This document shows, piece by piece, positions 41,401 to 58,200 of a stretch of 64,000 nucleotides of DNA; within the stretch, counting starts at the first letter, position 1; every line of letters begins with the position of its first letter. This DNA comes from Bombus terrestris. Lineage: Eukaryota; Arthropoda; Insecta; Hymenoptera; Apidae. The notes under the pieces are model-generated. The model did no database searches. It was not told where the DNA came from and saw only the letters and a program-made list of their open reading frames with translations. The position numbers and the translations under genes were made by a program. Location of the stretch: positions 19,676,164-19,740,163 of the forward strand of contig NC_063274.1 of NCBI RefSeq assembly GCF_910591885.1. The letters run 5' to 3'.

Positions 41401-44400
41401 TCGATATAACGTATAACGTTATATACGATAACGATATAACGCATAACGTTATATACCATAACGATATAACGTAAAACGTTATATACTATAACGATATAAC
41501 GTATAACGTTATGTAGTATTACGATATAACGTATAACGTTATGTAGTATTACGATATAACGTATAACGTTATATACGATAACGATATAACGCATAACGTT
41601 ATATACCATAACGATATAACGTAAAACGTTATATACTATAACGATATAACGTAAAACGTTATATACGATAACGATATAATGTATAACGTTATATACGATA
41701 ACGGTATAACGTATAACGTTATATACTATATCGATATAATGTATAACGTTATATACGATAACGATATAACGTATAACATTATGTACTATAACGATATAAC
41801 GTATAACGTTATATACGATAACGATATAACGTATAACGTTAAAAACTATATCGTTATAACGTATAACGTTATATACGATAACGATATAACGTATAACGTT
41901 ATATACGATAGCGATATAACGCATAACGTTATATACCATAACGATATAACGTAAAACGTTATATACTATAACGATATAACGTATAACGTTATGTACTATA
42001 ACGATATAACGTATAACGTTATATACTATAACGATATAACGTAAAACGTTATATACGATATCGATATAACGTATAACGTTATATACGATAACGATATAAC
42101 GTATAACGTTATATACTATATCGATATAACGCATAACGTTATATGCCATAACGATATAACGTAAAACGTTATATACTATAACGATATAACGTAAAACGTT
42201 ATATACGATAACGATATAACGTATAACGTTATATACGATAACGATATAACGTATAACGTTATAAACTATATCGTTATAACGTATAACGTTATATGCTATA
42301 TCCATATAACGTATAACGTTATATACTATATCGATATAACGTATAACGTTATGTAGTATTACGATATAACGTATAACGTTATATACGATAACGATATAAC
42401 GCATAACGTTATATACCATAACGATATAACGTAAAACGTTATATACGATAACGATATAAGGTATAACGTTATGTACTATAACGATATAACGTATAACGTT
42501 ATATACGATAACGATATAACGTATAACGTTATAAACTATATCGTTATAACGTATAACGTTATGTAGTATTACGATATAACGTATAACGTTATGTAGTATT
42601 ACGATATAACGTATAACGTTATATACTATAACGATATACCGTATAACGTTATATACGATAACGATATAACGCGTAACGTTATATACCATAACGATATAAC
42701 GTAAAACGTTATATACTATAACGATATAACGTATAACGTTATATACGATAGCGATATAACGTAAAACGTTATAAACTATATCGTTATAACGTATAACGTT
42801 ATATACTATATCGATATAACGTATAACGTTATGTACTATAACGATATAACGTATAACGTTATATACGATAACGATATAACGGATAACGTTATATACGATA
42901 GCGATATAACGTATAACGTTATATACGATAACGATATAACGTATAACGTTATGTACTATAACGATATAACGTATAACGTTATATACTATATCGATATAAC
43001 GTTTAACGTTATATACTATATCGATATAACGTATAGCGTTATATACGATAACGATATAACGCATAACGTTATATACCATAACGATATAACGTAAAACGTT
43101 ATATACTATAACGATATAACGTATAACGTTATATACGATAGCGATATAACGTATAACGTTATATACGATAGTGATATAACGCATAACGTTATATACCATA
43201 ACGATATAACGTAAAACGTTATATACTATAACGATATAACGTATAACGTTATGTAGTATTACGATATAACGTATAACGTTATATACGATAGCGATATAAC
43301 GCATAACGTTATATACCATAACGATATAACGTATAACGTTATGTACTATAACGATATAACGTATAACGTTATATACTATATCGATATAACGTTTAACGTT
43401 ATATACTATATCGATATAACGTATAGCGTTATATACGATAACGATATAACGCATAACGTTATATACCATAACGATATAACGTAAAACGTTATATACTATA
43501 ACGATATAACGTATAACGTTATATACGATAACGATATAACGTATAACGTTATAAACTATATCGTTATAACGTATAACGTTATATGCTATATCCATATAAC
43601 GTATAACGTTATATACTATATCGATATAACGTATAACGTTATATACGATAACGATATAACGTATAACGTTATATACGATAGCGATATAACGCATAACGTT
43701 ATATACCATAACGATATAACGTAAAACGTTATATACTATAACGATATAACGTATAACGTTATGTAGTATTACGATATAACGTATAACGTTATATACGATA
43801 ACGATATAACGCATAACGTTATATACCATAACGATATAACGTATAACGTTATGTGCTATAACGATATAACGTTTAACGTTGTATACGATAACGATATAAC
43901 GTATAACGTTATAAACTATATCGTTATAACGTATAACGTTATATACTATATCGATATAATGTATAACGTTATATACGATAACGATATAACGTATAACGTT
44001 ATGTACTATAACGATATAACGTATAACGTTATATACTATAACGATATAACGTATAACGTTATATACGATAACGATATAACGCATAACGTTATATACCATA
44101 ACGATATAACGTAAAACGTTATATACTATAACGATATAACGTAAAACGTTATATACGATAACGATATAATGTATAACGTTATATACGATAACGGTATAAC
44201 GTATAACGTTATATACTATATCGATATAATGTATAACGTTATATACGATAACGATATAACGTATAACGTTATGTAGTATTACGATATAACGTATAACGTT
44301 ATGTAGTATTACGATATAACGTATAACGTTATGTAGTATTACGATATAACGTATAACGTTATGTAGTATTACGATATAACGAATAACGGTATGTAGTATT

Positions 44401-45140
44401 ACGATATAACGTATAACGTTATATGCTATATCCATATAACGTATAACGTTATATACTATAACGATATAACGTATAACGTTATGTACTATAACGATATAAC
44501 GTATAACGTTATATACGATAACGATATAACGGATAACGTTATATACGATAGCGATATAACGTATAACGTTATATACGATAACGATATAACGTATAACGTT
44601 ATGTACTATAACGATATAACGTATAACGTTATGTACTATAACGATATAACGTATAACGTTATATACGATAACGATATAACGGATAACGTTATATACGATA
44701 GCGATATAACGTATAACGTTATATACGATAACGATATAACGTATAACGTTATGTACTATAACGATATAACGTATAACGTTATATACTATAACGATATAAC
44801 GTGAAACGTTATATACGATATCGATATAACGTATAACGTTATATACGATAACGATATAACGCATAACGTTATATACCATAACGATATAACGTAAAACGTT
44901 ATATACTATAACGATATAACGTATAACGTTATGTAGTATTACGATATAACGTATAACGTTATGTAGTATTACGATATAACGTATAACGTTATATACGATA
45001 ACGATATAACGCATAACGTTATATACCATAACGATATAACGTAAAACGTTATATACTATAACGATATAACGTAAAGCGTTATATACGATAACGCTATAAT
45101 GTATAACGTTATATACGATAACGGTATAACGTATAACGTT
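28911..45140. repeat. 6.2-kb segmental duplication inside the satellite, offset 10,020 bp
   Basis: About 28911-35120 corresponds to 38931-45140 (334 monomers apart). I counted roughly ten single-base differences in 6.2 kb (for example 29860, 30018, 30072, 31079 and 33834), about 99.8% identity. Between the copies lies sequence related to the 18-23 kb and 23-26 kb regions (offsets 18,997 and 15,360). Boundaries are accurate to about one monomer. Confidence 0.85.
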
Positions 45141-48100
45141 ATATACTATATCGATATAATGTATAACGTTATATACGATAACGATATAACGTATAACATT
45201 ATGTACTATAACGATATAACGTATAACGTTATATACGATAACGATATAACGTATAACGTTAAAAACTATATCGTTATAACGTATAACGTTATATACGATA
45301 ACGATATAACGTATAACGTTATATACGATAGCGATATAACGCATAACGTTATATACCATAACGATATAACGTAAAACGTTATATACTATAACGATATAAC
45401 GTATAACGTTATGTACTATAACGATATAACGTATAACGTTATATACTATAACGATATAACGTAAAACGTTATATACGATAACGATATAACGTATAACGTT
45501 ATGTACTATAACGATATAAAGTATAACGTTATATACTATATCGATATAACGTATAACGTTATATACGATAACGATATAACGTATAACGTTATATACGATA
45601 GCGATATAACGTATAACGTTATATACGATAACGATATAACGTATAACGATAAAAACTATATCGTTATAACGTATAACGTTATGTACTATAACGATATAAC
45701 GTATAACGTTATATACTATAACGATATAACGTATAACGTTATATACGATAACGATATAACGCATAACGTTATATACCATAACGATATAACGTAAAACGTT
45801 ATATACTATAACGATATAACGTAAAACGTTATATACGATAACGATATAATGTATAACGTTATATACGATAACGGTATAACGTATAACGTTATATACTATA
45901 TCGATATAATGTATAACGTTATATACGATAACGATATAACGTATAACGTTATGTAGTATTACGATATAACGTATAACGTTATGTAGTATTACGATATAAC
46001 GTATAACGTTATGTAGTATTACGATATAACGTATAACGTTATGTAGTATTACGATATAACGAATAACGGTATGTAGTATTACGATATAACGTATAACGTT
46101 ATATGCTATATCCATATAACGTATAACGTTATATACTATAACGATATAACGTATAACGTTATGTACTATAACGATATAACGTATAACGTTATATACGATA
46201 ACGATATAACGGATAACGTTATATACGATAGCGATATAACGTATAACGTTATATACGATAACGATATAACGTATAACGTTATGTACTATAACGATATAAC
46301 GTATAACGTTATGTACTATAACGATATAACGTATAACGTTATATACGATAACGATATAACGGATAACGTTATATACGATAGCGATATAACGTATAACGTT
46401 ATATACGATAACGATATAACGTATAACGTTATGTACTATAACGATATAACGTATAACGTTATATACTATAACGATATAACGTGAAACGTTATATACGATA
46501 TCGATATAACGTATAACGTTATATACGATAACGATATAACGCATAACGTTATATACCATAACGATATAACGTAAAACGTTATATACTATAACGATATAAC
46601 GTATAACGTTATGTAGTATTACGATATAACGTATAACGTTATGTAGTATTACGATATAACGTATAACGTTATATACGATAACGATATAACGCATAACGTT
46701 ATATACCATAACGATATAACGTAAAACGTTATATACTATAACGATATAACGTAAAGCGTTATATACGATAACGCTATAATGTATAACGTTATATACGATA
46801 ACGGTATAACGTATAACGTTATATACTATATCGATATAATGTATAACGTTATATACGATAACGATATAACGTATAACATTATGTACTATAACGATATAAC
46901 GTATAACGTTATATACGATAACGATATAACGTATAACGTTAAAAACTATATCGTTATAACGTATAACGTTATATACGATAACGATATAACGTATAACGTT
47001 ATATACGATAGCGATATAACGCATAACGTTATATACCATAACGATATAACGTAAAACGTTATATACTATAACGATATAACGTATAACGTTATGTACTATA
47101 ACGATATAACGTATAACGTTATATACTATAACGATATAACGTAAAACGTTATATACGATATCGATATAACGTATAACGTTATATACGATAACGATATAAC
47201 GTATAACGTTATATACTATATCGATATAACGCATAACGTTATATGCCATAACGATATAACGTAAAACGTTATGTACTATAACGATATAACGTATAACGTT
47301 ATATACGATAACGATATAACGTATAACGTTATATACGATAGCGATATAACGCATAACGTTATATACCATAACGATATACCGTATAACGTTATATACGATA
47401 ACGATATAACGTATAACGTTATATACGATAGCGATGTAACGTATAACGTTATGTACTATAACGATATAACGTATAACGTTATATACTATAACGATATAAC
47501 GTAAAACGTTATATACGATATCGATATAACGTATAACGTTATATACGATAACGATATAACGTATAACGTTATATACTATATCGATATAACGCATAACGTT
47601 ATATGCCATAACGATATAACGTATAACGTTATATACTATATCGATATAACGTATAACGTTATGTAGTATTACGATATAACGTATAACGTTATATACGATA
47701 ACGATATAACGCATAACGTTATATACCATAACGATATAACGTAAAACGTTATATACGATAACGATATAAGGTATAACGTTATGTACTATAACGATATAAC
47801 GTATAACGTTATATACGATAACGATATAACGTATAACGTTATAAACTATATCGTTATAACGTATAACGTTATGTAGTATTACGATATAACGTATAACGTT
47901 ATGTAGTATTACGATATAACGTATAACGTTATGTAGTATTACGATATAACGTATAACGTTATATACTATAACGATATACCGTATAACGTTATATACGATA
48001 ACGATATAACGTATAACGTTATATACGATAGCGATATAACGTATAACGTTATATACGATAACGATATAACGTATAACGTTATATACGATAGCGATATAAC

Positions 48101-51100
48101 GTATAACGTTATATACGATAACGATATAACGTATAACGTTATATACGATAGCGATATAACGTATAACGTTATATACGATAACGATATAACGTATAACGTT
48201 ATATACGATAACGATATAACGTATAACGTTATGTACTATAACGATATAAAGTATAACGTTATATACTATATCGATATAACGTATAACGTTATATACGATA
48301 ACGATATAACGTATAACGTTATATACGATAACGATATAACGTATAACGTTATATACGATAGCGATATAACGCATAACGTTATATACCATAACGATATACC
48401 GTATAACGTTATATACGATAACGATATAACGTATAACGTTATATACGATAGCGATATAACGTATAACGTTATATACGATAACGATATAACGCATAACGTT
48501 ATATACCATAACGATATAACGTAAAACGTTATATACTATAACGATATAACGTAAAACGTTATATACGATAACGATATAACGTATAACGTTATATACGATA
48601 ACGATATAACGTATAACGTTATAAACTATATCGTTATAACGTATAACGTTATATGCTATATCCATATAACGTATAACGTTATATACTATATCGATATAAC
48701 GTATAACGTTATATGCTATAACGATATAACGTATAACGTTATATACTGTAACGATATAACGTATAACGTTATATACGATAACGATATAACGTATAACGTT
48801 ATGTAGTATTACGATATAACGTATAACGTTATGTAGTATTACGATATAACGTATAACGTTATGTAGTAATACGATATAACGTATAACGTTATATGCTATA
48901 TCCATATAACGGATAACGTTATATACGATAGCGATATAACGTATAACGTTATAAACTATATCGTTATAACGTATAACGTTATATACTATATCGATATAAC
49001 GTATAACGTTATATGCTATAACGATATAACGTATAACGTTATATACTGTAACGATATAACGTATAACGTTATATACGATAACGATATAACGTATAACGTT
49101 ATGTAGTATTACGATATAACGTATAACGTTATGTAGTATTACGATATAACGTATAACGTTATGTAGTATTACGATATAACGTATAACGTTATGTAGTATT
49201 ACGATATAACGTATAACGTTATGTAGTATTACGATATAACGTATAACGTTAAATACGATAACGATATAACGCATAACGTTATATACCATAACGATATAAC
49301 GTAAAACGTTATATACTATAACGATATAACGTATAACGTTATGTAGTATTACGATATAACGTATAACGTTATGTAGTATTACGATATAACGTATAACGTT
49401 ATATACGATAACGATATAACGCATAACATTATATACCATAACGATATAACGTAAAACGTTATATACTATAACGATATAACGTAAAACGTTATATACGATA
49501 TCGATATAACGTATAACGTTATATACGATAACGATATAACGTATAACGTTATATACTATATCGATATAACGCATAACGTTATATGCCATAACGATATAAC
49601 GTAAAACGTTATATACTATAACGATATAACGTAAAACGTTATATACGATAACGATATAACGTATAACGTTATATACGATAACGATATAACGTATAACGTT
49701 ATAAACTATATCGTTATAACGTATAACGTTATATGCTATATCCATATAACGTATAACGTTATATACTATATCGATATAACGTATAACGTTATGTAGTATT
49801 ACGATATAACGTATAACGTTATATACGATAACGATATAACGCATAACGTTATATACCATAACGATATAACGTAAAACGTTATATACGATAACGATATAAG
49901 GTATAACGTTATGTACTATAACGATATAACGTATAACGTTATATACGATAACGATATAACGTATAACGTTATAAACTATATCGTTATAACGTATAACGTT
50001 ATGTAGTATTACGATATAACGTATAACGTTATGTAGTATTACGATATAACGTATAACGTTATATACTATAACGATATACCGTATAACGTTATATACGATA
50101 ACGATATAACGCGTAACGTTATATACCATAACGATATAACGTAAAACGTTATATACTATAACGATATAACGTATAACGTTATATACGATAGCGATATAAC
50201 GTAAAACGTTATAAACTATATCGTTATAACGTATAACGTTATATATTATATCGATATAACGTATAACGTTATGTACTATAACGATATAACGTATAACGTT
50301 ATATACGATAACGATATAACGGATAACGTTATATACGATAGCGATATAACGTATAACGTTATATACGATAACGATATAACGTATAACGTTATGTACTATA
50401 ACGATATAACGTATAACGTTATATACTATATCGATATAACGTTTAACGTTATATACTATATCGATATAACGTATAGCGTTATATACGATAACGATATAAC
50501 GCATAACGTTATATACCATAACGATATAACGTAAAACGTTATATACTATAACGATATAACGTATAACGTTATATACGATAGCGATATAACGTATAACGTT
50601 ATATACGATAGTGATATAACGCATAACGTTATATACCATAACGATATAACGTAAAACGTTATATACTATAACGATATAACGTATAACGTTATGTAGTATT
50701 ACGATATAACGTATAACGTTATATACGATAGCGATATAACGCATAACGTTATATACCATAACGATATAACGTATAACGTTATGTACTATAACGATATAAC
50801 GTATAACGTTATATACTATATCGATATAACGTTTAACGTTATATACTATATCGATATAACGTATAGCGTTATATACGATAACGATATAACGCATAACGTT
50901 ATATACCATAACGATATAACGTAAAACGTTATATACTATAACGATATAACGTATAACGTTATATACGATAACGATATAACGTATAACGTTATAAACTATA
51001 TCGTTATAACGTATAACGTTATATGCTATATCCATATAACGTATAACGTTATATACTATATCGATATAACGTATAACGTTATATACGATAACGATATAAC

Positions 51101-52920
51101 GTATAACGTTATATACGATAGCGATATAACGCATAACGTTATATACCATAACGATATAACGTAAAACGTTATATACTATAACGATATAACGTATAACGTT
51201 ATGTAGTATTACGATATAACGTATAACGTTATATACGATAACGATATAACGCATAACGTTATATACCATAACGATATAACGTATAACGTTATGTGCTATA
51301 ACGATATAACGTTTAACGTTGTATACGATAACGATATAACGTATAACGTTATAAACTATATCGTTATAACGTATAACGTTATATACTATATCGATATAAT
51401 GTATAACGTTATATACGATAACGATATAACGTATAACGTTATGTACTATAACGATATAACGTATAACGTTATATACTATAACGATATAACGTATAACGTT
51501 ATATACGATAACGATATAACGCATAACGTTATATACCATAACGATATAACGTAAAACGTTATATACTATAACGATATAACGTAAAACGTTATATACGATA
51601 ACGATATAATGTATAACGTTATATACGATAACGGTATAACGTATAACGTTATATACTATATCGATATAATGTATAACGTTATATACGATAACGATATAAC
51701 GTATAACGTTATGTAGTATTACGATATAACGTATAACGTTATGTAGTATTACGATATAACGTATAACGTTATGTAGTATTACGATATAACGTATAACGTT
51801 ATGTAGTATTACGATATAACGAATAACGGTATGTAGTATTACGATATAACGTATAACGTTATATGCTATATCCATATAACGTATAACGTTATATACTATA
51901 ACGATATAACGTATAACGTTATGTACTATAACGATATAACGTATAACGTTATATACGATAACGATATAACGGATAACGTTATATACGATAGCGATATAAC
52001 GTATAACGTTATATACGATAACGATATAACGTATAACGTTATATACTATAACGATATAACGTATAACGTTATATACTATAACGATATAACGTATAACGTT
52101 ATATACGATAACGATATAACGGATAACGTTATATACGATAGCGATATAACGTATAACGTTATATACGATAACGATATAACGTATAATGTTATGTACTATA
52201 ACGATATAACGTATAACGTTATATACTATATCGATATAACGTGAAACGTTATATACGATATCGATATAACGTATAACGTTATATACGATAACGATATAAC
52301 GCATAACGTTATATACCATAACGATATAACGTAAAACGTTATATACTATAACGATATAACGTATAACGTTATGTAGTATTACGATATAACGTATAACGTT
52401 ATGTAGTATTACGATATAACGTATAACGTTATATACGATAACGATATAACGCATAACGTTATATACCATAACGATATAACGTAAAACGTTATATACTATA
52501 ACGATATAACGTAAAGCGTTATATACGATAACGCTATAATGTATAACGTTATATACGATAACGGTATAACGTATAACGTTATATACTATATCGATATAAT
52601 GTATAACGTTATATACGATAACGATATAACGTATAACATTATGTACTATAACGATATAACGTATAACGTTATATACGATAACGATATAACGTATAACGTT
52701 AAAAACTATATCGTTATAACGTATAACGTTATATACGATAACGATATAACGTATAACGTTATATACGATAGCGATATAACGCATAACGTTATATACCATA
52801 ACGATATAACGTAAAACGTTATATACTATAACGATATAACGTATAACGTTATGTACTATAACGATATAACGTATAACGTTATATACTATAACGATATAAC
52901 GTAAAACGTTATATACGATA
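42020..52920. repeat. 3.5-kb segmental duplication, offset 7440 bp
   Basis: About 42020-45480 corresponds to 49460-52920, with landmarks 42831/50271, 43851/51291, 44481/51921 and 45099/52539. It shares the rare changes gttatgtgct and acgctataat. Confidence 0.83.
43990..47160. repeat. 1.5-kb segmental duplication, offset 1680 bp
   Basis: About 43990-45480 corresponds to 45670-47160, with landmarks 44481/46161 and 45099/46779. Both carry aaagcgtt and acgctataat at 45075-45100 and 46755-46780. Confidence 0.82.
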
Positions 52921-55260
52921 TCGATATAACGTATAACGTTATATACGATAACGATATAACGTATAACGTTATATACTATATCGATATAACGCATAACGTT
53001 ATATGCCATAACGATATAACGTAAAACGTTATGTACTATAACGATATAACGTATAACGTTATATACGATAACGATATAACGTATAACGTTATATACGATA
53101 GCGATATAACGCATAACGTTATATACCATAACGATATACCGTATAACGTTATATACGATAACGATATAACGTATAACGTTATATACGATAGCGATGTAAC
53201 GTATAACGTTATGTACTATAACGATATAACGTATAACGTTATATACTATAACGATATAACGTAAAACGTTATATACGATATCGATATAACGTATAACGTT
53301 ATATACGATAACGATATAACGTATAACGTTATATACTATATCGATATAACGCATAACGTTATATGCCATAACGATATAACGTATAACGTTATATACTATA
53401 TCGATATAACGTATAACGTTATGTAGTATTACGATATAACGTATAACGTTATATACGATAACGATATAACGCATAACGTTATATACCATAACGATATAAC
53501 GTAAAACGTTATATACGATAACGATATAAGGTATAACGTTATGTACTATAACGATATAACGTATAACGTTATATACGATAACGATATAACGTATAACGTT
53601 ATAAACTATATCGTTATAACGTATAACGTTATGTAGTATTACGATATAACGTATAACGTTATGTAGTATTACGATATAACGTATAACGTTATGTAGTATT
53701 ACGATATAACGTATAACGTTATATACTATAACGATATACCGTATAACGTTATATACGATAACGATATAACGTATAACGTTATATACGATAGCGATATAAC
53801 GTATAACGTTATATACGATAACGATATAACGTATAACGTTATATACGATAGCGATATAACGTATAACGTTATATACGATAACGATATAACGTATAACGTT
53901 ATATACGATAGCGATATAACGTATAACGTTATATACGATAACGATATAACGTATAACGTTATATACGATAACGATATAACGTATAACGTTATGTACTATA
54001 ACGATATAAAGTAGAACGTTATATACTATATCGATATAACGTATAACGTTATATACGATAACGATATAACGTATAACGTTATATACGATAACGATATAAC
54101 GTATAACGTTATATACGATAGCGATATAACGCATAACGTTATATACCATAACGATATACCGTATAACGTTATATACGATAACGATATAACGTATAACGTT
54201 ATATACGATAGCGATATAACGTATAACGTTATATACGATAACGATATAACGCATAACGTTATATACCATAACGATATAACGTAAAACGTTATATACTATA
54301 ACGATATAACGTAAAACGTTATATACGATAACGATATAACGTATAACGTTATATACGATAACGATATAACGTATAACGTTATAAACTATATCGTTATAAC
54401 GTATAACGTTATATGCTATATCCATATAACGTATAACGTTATATACTATATCGATATAACGTATAACGTTATATGCTATAACGATATAACGTATAACGTT
54501 ATATACTGTAACGATATAACGTATAACGTTATATACGATAACGATATAACGTATAACGTTATGTAGTATTACGATATAACGTATAACGTTATGTAGTATT
54601 ACGATATAACGTATAACGTTATGTAGTAATACGATATAACGTATAACGTTATATGCTATATCCATATAACGGATAACGTTATATACGATAGCGATATAAC
54701 GTATAACGTTATAAACTATATCGTTATAACGTATAACGTTATATACTATATCGATATAACGTATAACGTTATATGCTATAACGATATAACGTATAACGTT
54801 ATATACTGTAACGATATAACGTATAACGTTATATACGATAACGATATAACGTATAACGTTATGTAGTATTACGATATAACGTATAACGTTATGTAGTATT
54901 ACGATATAACGTATAACGTTATGTAGTATTACGATATAACGTATAACGTTATGTAGTATTACGATATAACGTATAACGTTATGTAGTATTACGATATAAC
55001 GTATAACGTTAAATACGATAACGATATAACGCATAACGTTATATACCATAACGATATAACGTAAAACGTTATATACTATAACGATATAACGTATAACGTT
55101 ATGTAGTATTACGATATAACGTATAACGTTATGTAGTATTACGATATAACGTATAACGTTATATACGATAACGATATAACGCATAACATTATATACCATA
55201 ACGATATAACGTAAAACGTTATATACTATAACGATATAACGTAAAACGTTATATACGATA
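45671..55260. repeat. 3.8-kb segmental duplication, offset 5760 bp
   Basis: About 45671-49500 corresponds to 51431-55260, with about six differences (for example 52041, 52187, 52231 and 54014). The gttatgtact monomers at 46281-46330 read gttatatact in the second copy. Confidence 0.83.
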
Positions 55261-58200
55261 ACGATATAACGTATAACATTATATACGATAACGATATAAC
55301 GTATAACGTTATAAACTATATCGTTATAACGTATAACGTTATATACGATAGCGATATAACGCATAACGTTATATACCATAACGATATAACGTAAAACGTT
55401 ATATACTATAACGATATAACGTATAACGTTATGTAGTATTACGATATAACGTATAACGTTATGTAGTATTACGATATAACGTATAACGTTATATACGATA
55501 GCGATATAACGTATAACGTTATATACGATAACGATATAACGTATAACGTTATGTACTACAACGATATAACGTAAAACGTTATATACGATAACGATATAAC
55601 GTGAAACGTTATATACGATATCGATATAACGTATAACGTTATGTACTATAACGATATAACGTATAACGTTATATACTATATCGATACAACGTTTAACGTT
55701 ATATACTATATCGATATAACGTATAACGTTATATACTATATCGATATAACGTATAACGTTATATACGATAACGATATAACGTATAACGTTATGTACGATA
55801 GCGATATAACGCATAACGTTATATACCATAACGATATAACGTAAAACGTTATATACTATAACGATATAACGTATAACGTTATGTAGTATTACGATATAAC
55901 GTATAACGTTATGTAGTATTACGATATAACGTATAACGTTATATACGATAACGATATAACGCATAACGTTATATACCATAACGATATAACGTAAAACGTT
56001 ATATACCATAACGATATAACGTAAAACGTTATATACTATAACGATATAACGTATAACGTTATATACTATATCGATATAATGTATAACGTTATATACGATA
56101 ACGATATAACGTATAACGTTATGTACTATAACGATATAACGTATAACGTTATATACGATAACGATATAACGTATAACGTTAAAAACTATATCGTTATAAC
56201 GTATAACGTTATATACGATAACGATATAACGTATAACGTTATATACGATAGCGATATAACGCATAACGTTATATACCATAACGATATAACGTAAAACGTT
56301 ATATACTATAACGATATAACGTATAACGTTATGTACTATAACGATATAACGTATAACGTTATATACGATAACGATATAACGTATAACGTTAAAAACTATA
56401 TCGTTATAACGTATAACGTTATATACGATAACGATATAACGTAAAACGTTATATACGATAGCGATATAACGCATAACGTTATATACCATAACGATATAAC
56501 GTAAAACGTTATATACTATAACGATATAACGTATAACGTTATATACGATAACGATATAACGTATAACGTTATGTACTATAACGATATAAAGTATAACGTT
56601 ATATACTATATCGATATAACGTATAACGTTATATACGATAACGATATAACGTATAACGTTATATACGATAGCGATATAACGTATAACGTTATATACGATA
56701 ACGATATAACGTATAACGATAAAAACTATATCGTTATAACGTATAACGTTATATACGATAACGATATAACGTATAACGTTATATACGATAGCGATATACC
56801 GTATAACGTTATATACTATAACGATATAACGTATAACGTTATATACGATAGCGATATAACGTATAACGTTATATACGATAACGATATAACGTATAACGTT
56901 ATATACGATAACGATATAAAGTATAACGTTATATACGATAGCGATATAACGTATAACGTTATATACGATAACGATATAACGTATAACGTTATATACGATA
57001 GCGATATAACGTATAACGTTATATACGATAACGATATAACGTATAACGTTATGTACTACAACGATATAACGTAAAACGTTATATACGATAACGATATAAC
57101 GTATAACGTTATATACGATAGCGATATAACGTATAAAGTTATATACGATAACGATATAACGTATAACGTTATATACGATAACGATATAACGTATAACGTT
57201 ATGTACTATAACGATATAAAGTATAACGTTATATACTATATCGATATAACGTATAACGTTATATACGATAACGATATAACGTATAACGTTATATACGATA
57301 GCGATATAACGCATAACGTTATATACCATAACGATATAACGTAAAACGTTATATACTATAACGATATAACGTATAACGTTATGTAGTATTACGATATAAC
57401 GTATAACGTTATGTAGTATTACGATATAACGTATAACGTTATGTAGTATTACGATATAACGTATAACGTTATATACGATAACGATATAACGTATAACGTT
57501 ATATACGATAGCGATATAACGTATAACGTTATGTACTATAACGATATAACGTATAACGTTATATACGATAACGATATAACGTATAACGACAAAAACTATA
57601 TCGTTATAACGTATAACGTTATATACGATAACGATATAACGTATAACGTTATATACGATAGCGATATACCGTATAACGTTATATACTATAACGATATAAC
57701 GTATAACGTTATATACGATAGCGATATAACGTATAACGTTATATACCATAACGATATAACGTAAAACGTTATATACTATAACGATATAACGTATAACGTT
57801 AAAAACTATATCGTTATAACGTATAACGTTATATACGATAACGATATAACGTATAACGTTATAAACTATATCGTTATAACGTATAACGTTATATGCTATA
57901 TCCATATAACGTATAACGTTATATACTATATCGATATAACGTATAACGTTATATGCTATAACGATATAACGTATAACGTTATATACTGTAACGATATAAC
58001 GTATAACGTTATATACGATAACGATATAACGTATAACGTTATGTAGTATTACGATATAACGTATAACGTTATGTAGTATTACGATATAACGTATAACGTT
58101 ATGTAGTATTACGATATAACGTATAATGTTATATGCTATATCCATATAACGTATAACGTTATATACTATAACGATATAACGTATAACGTTATGTACTATA

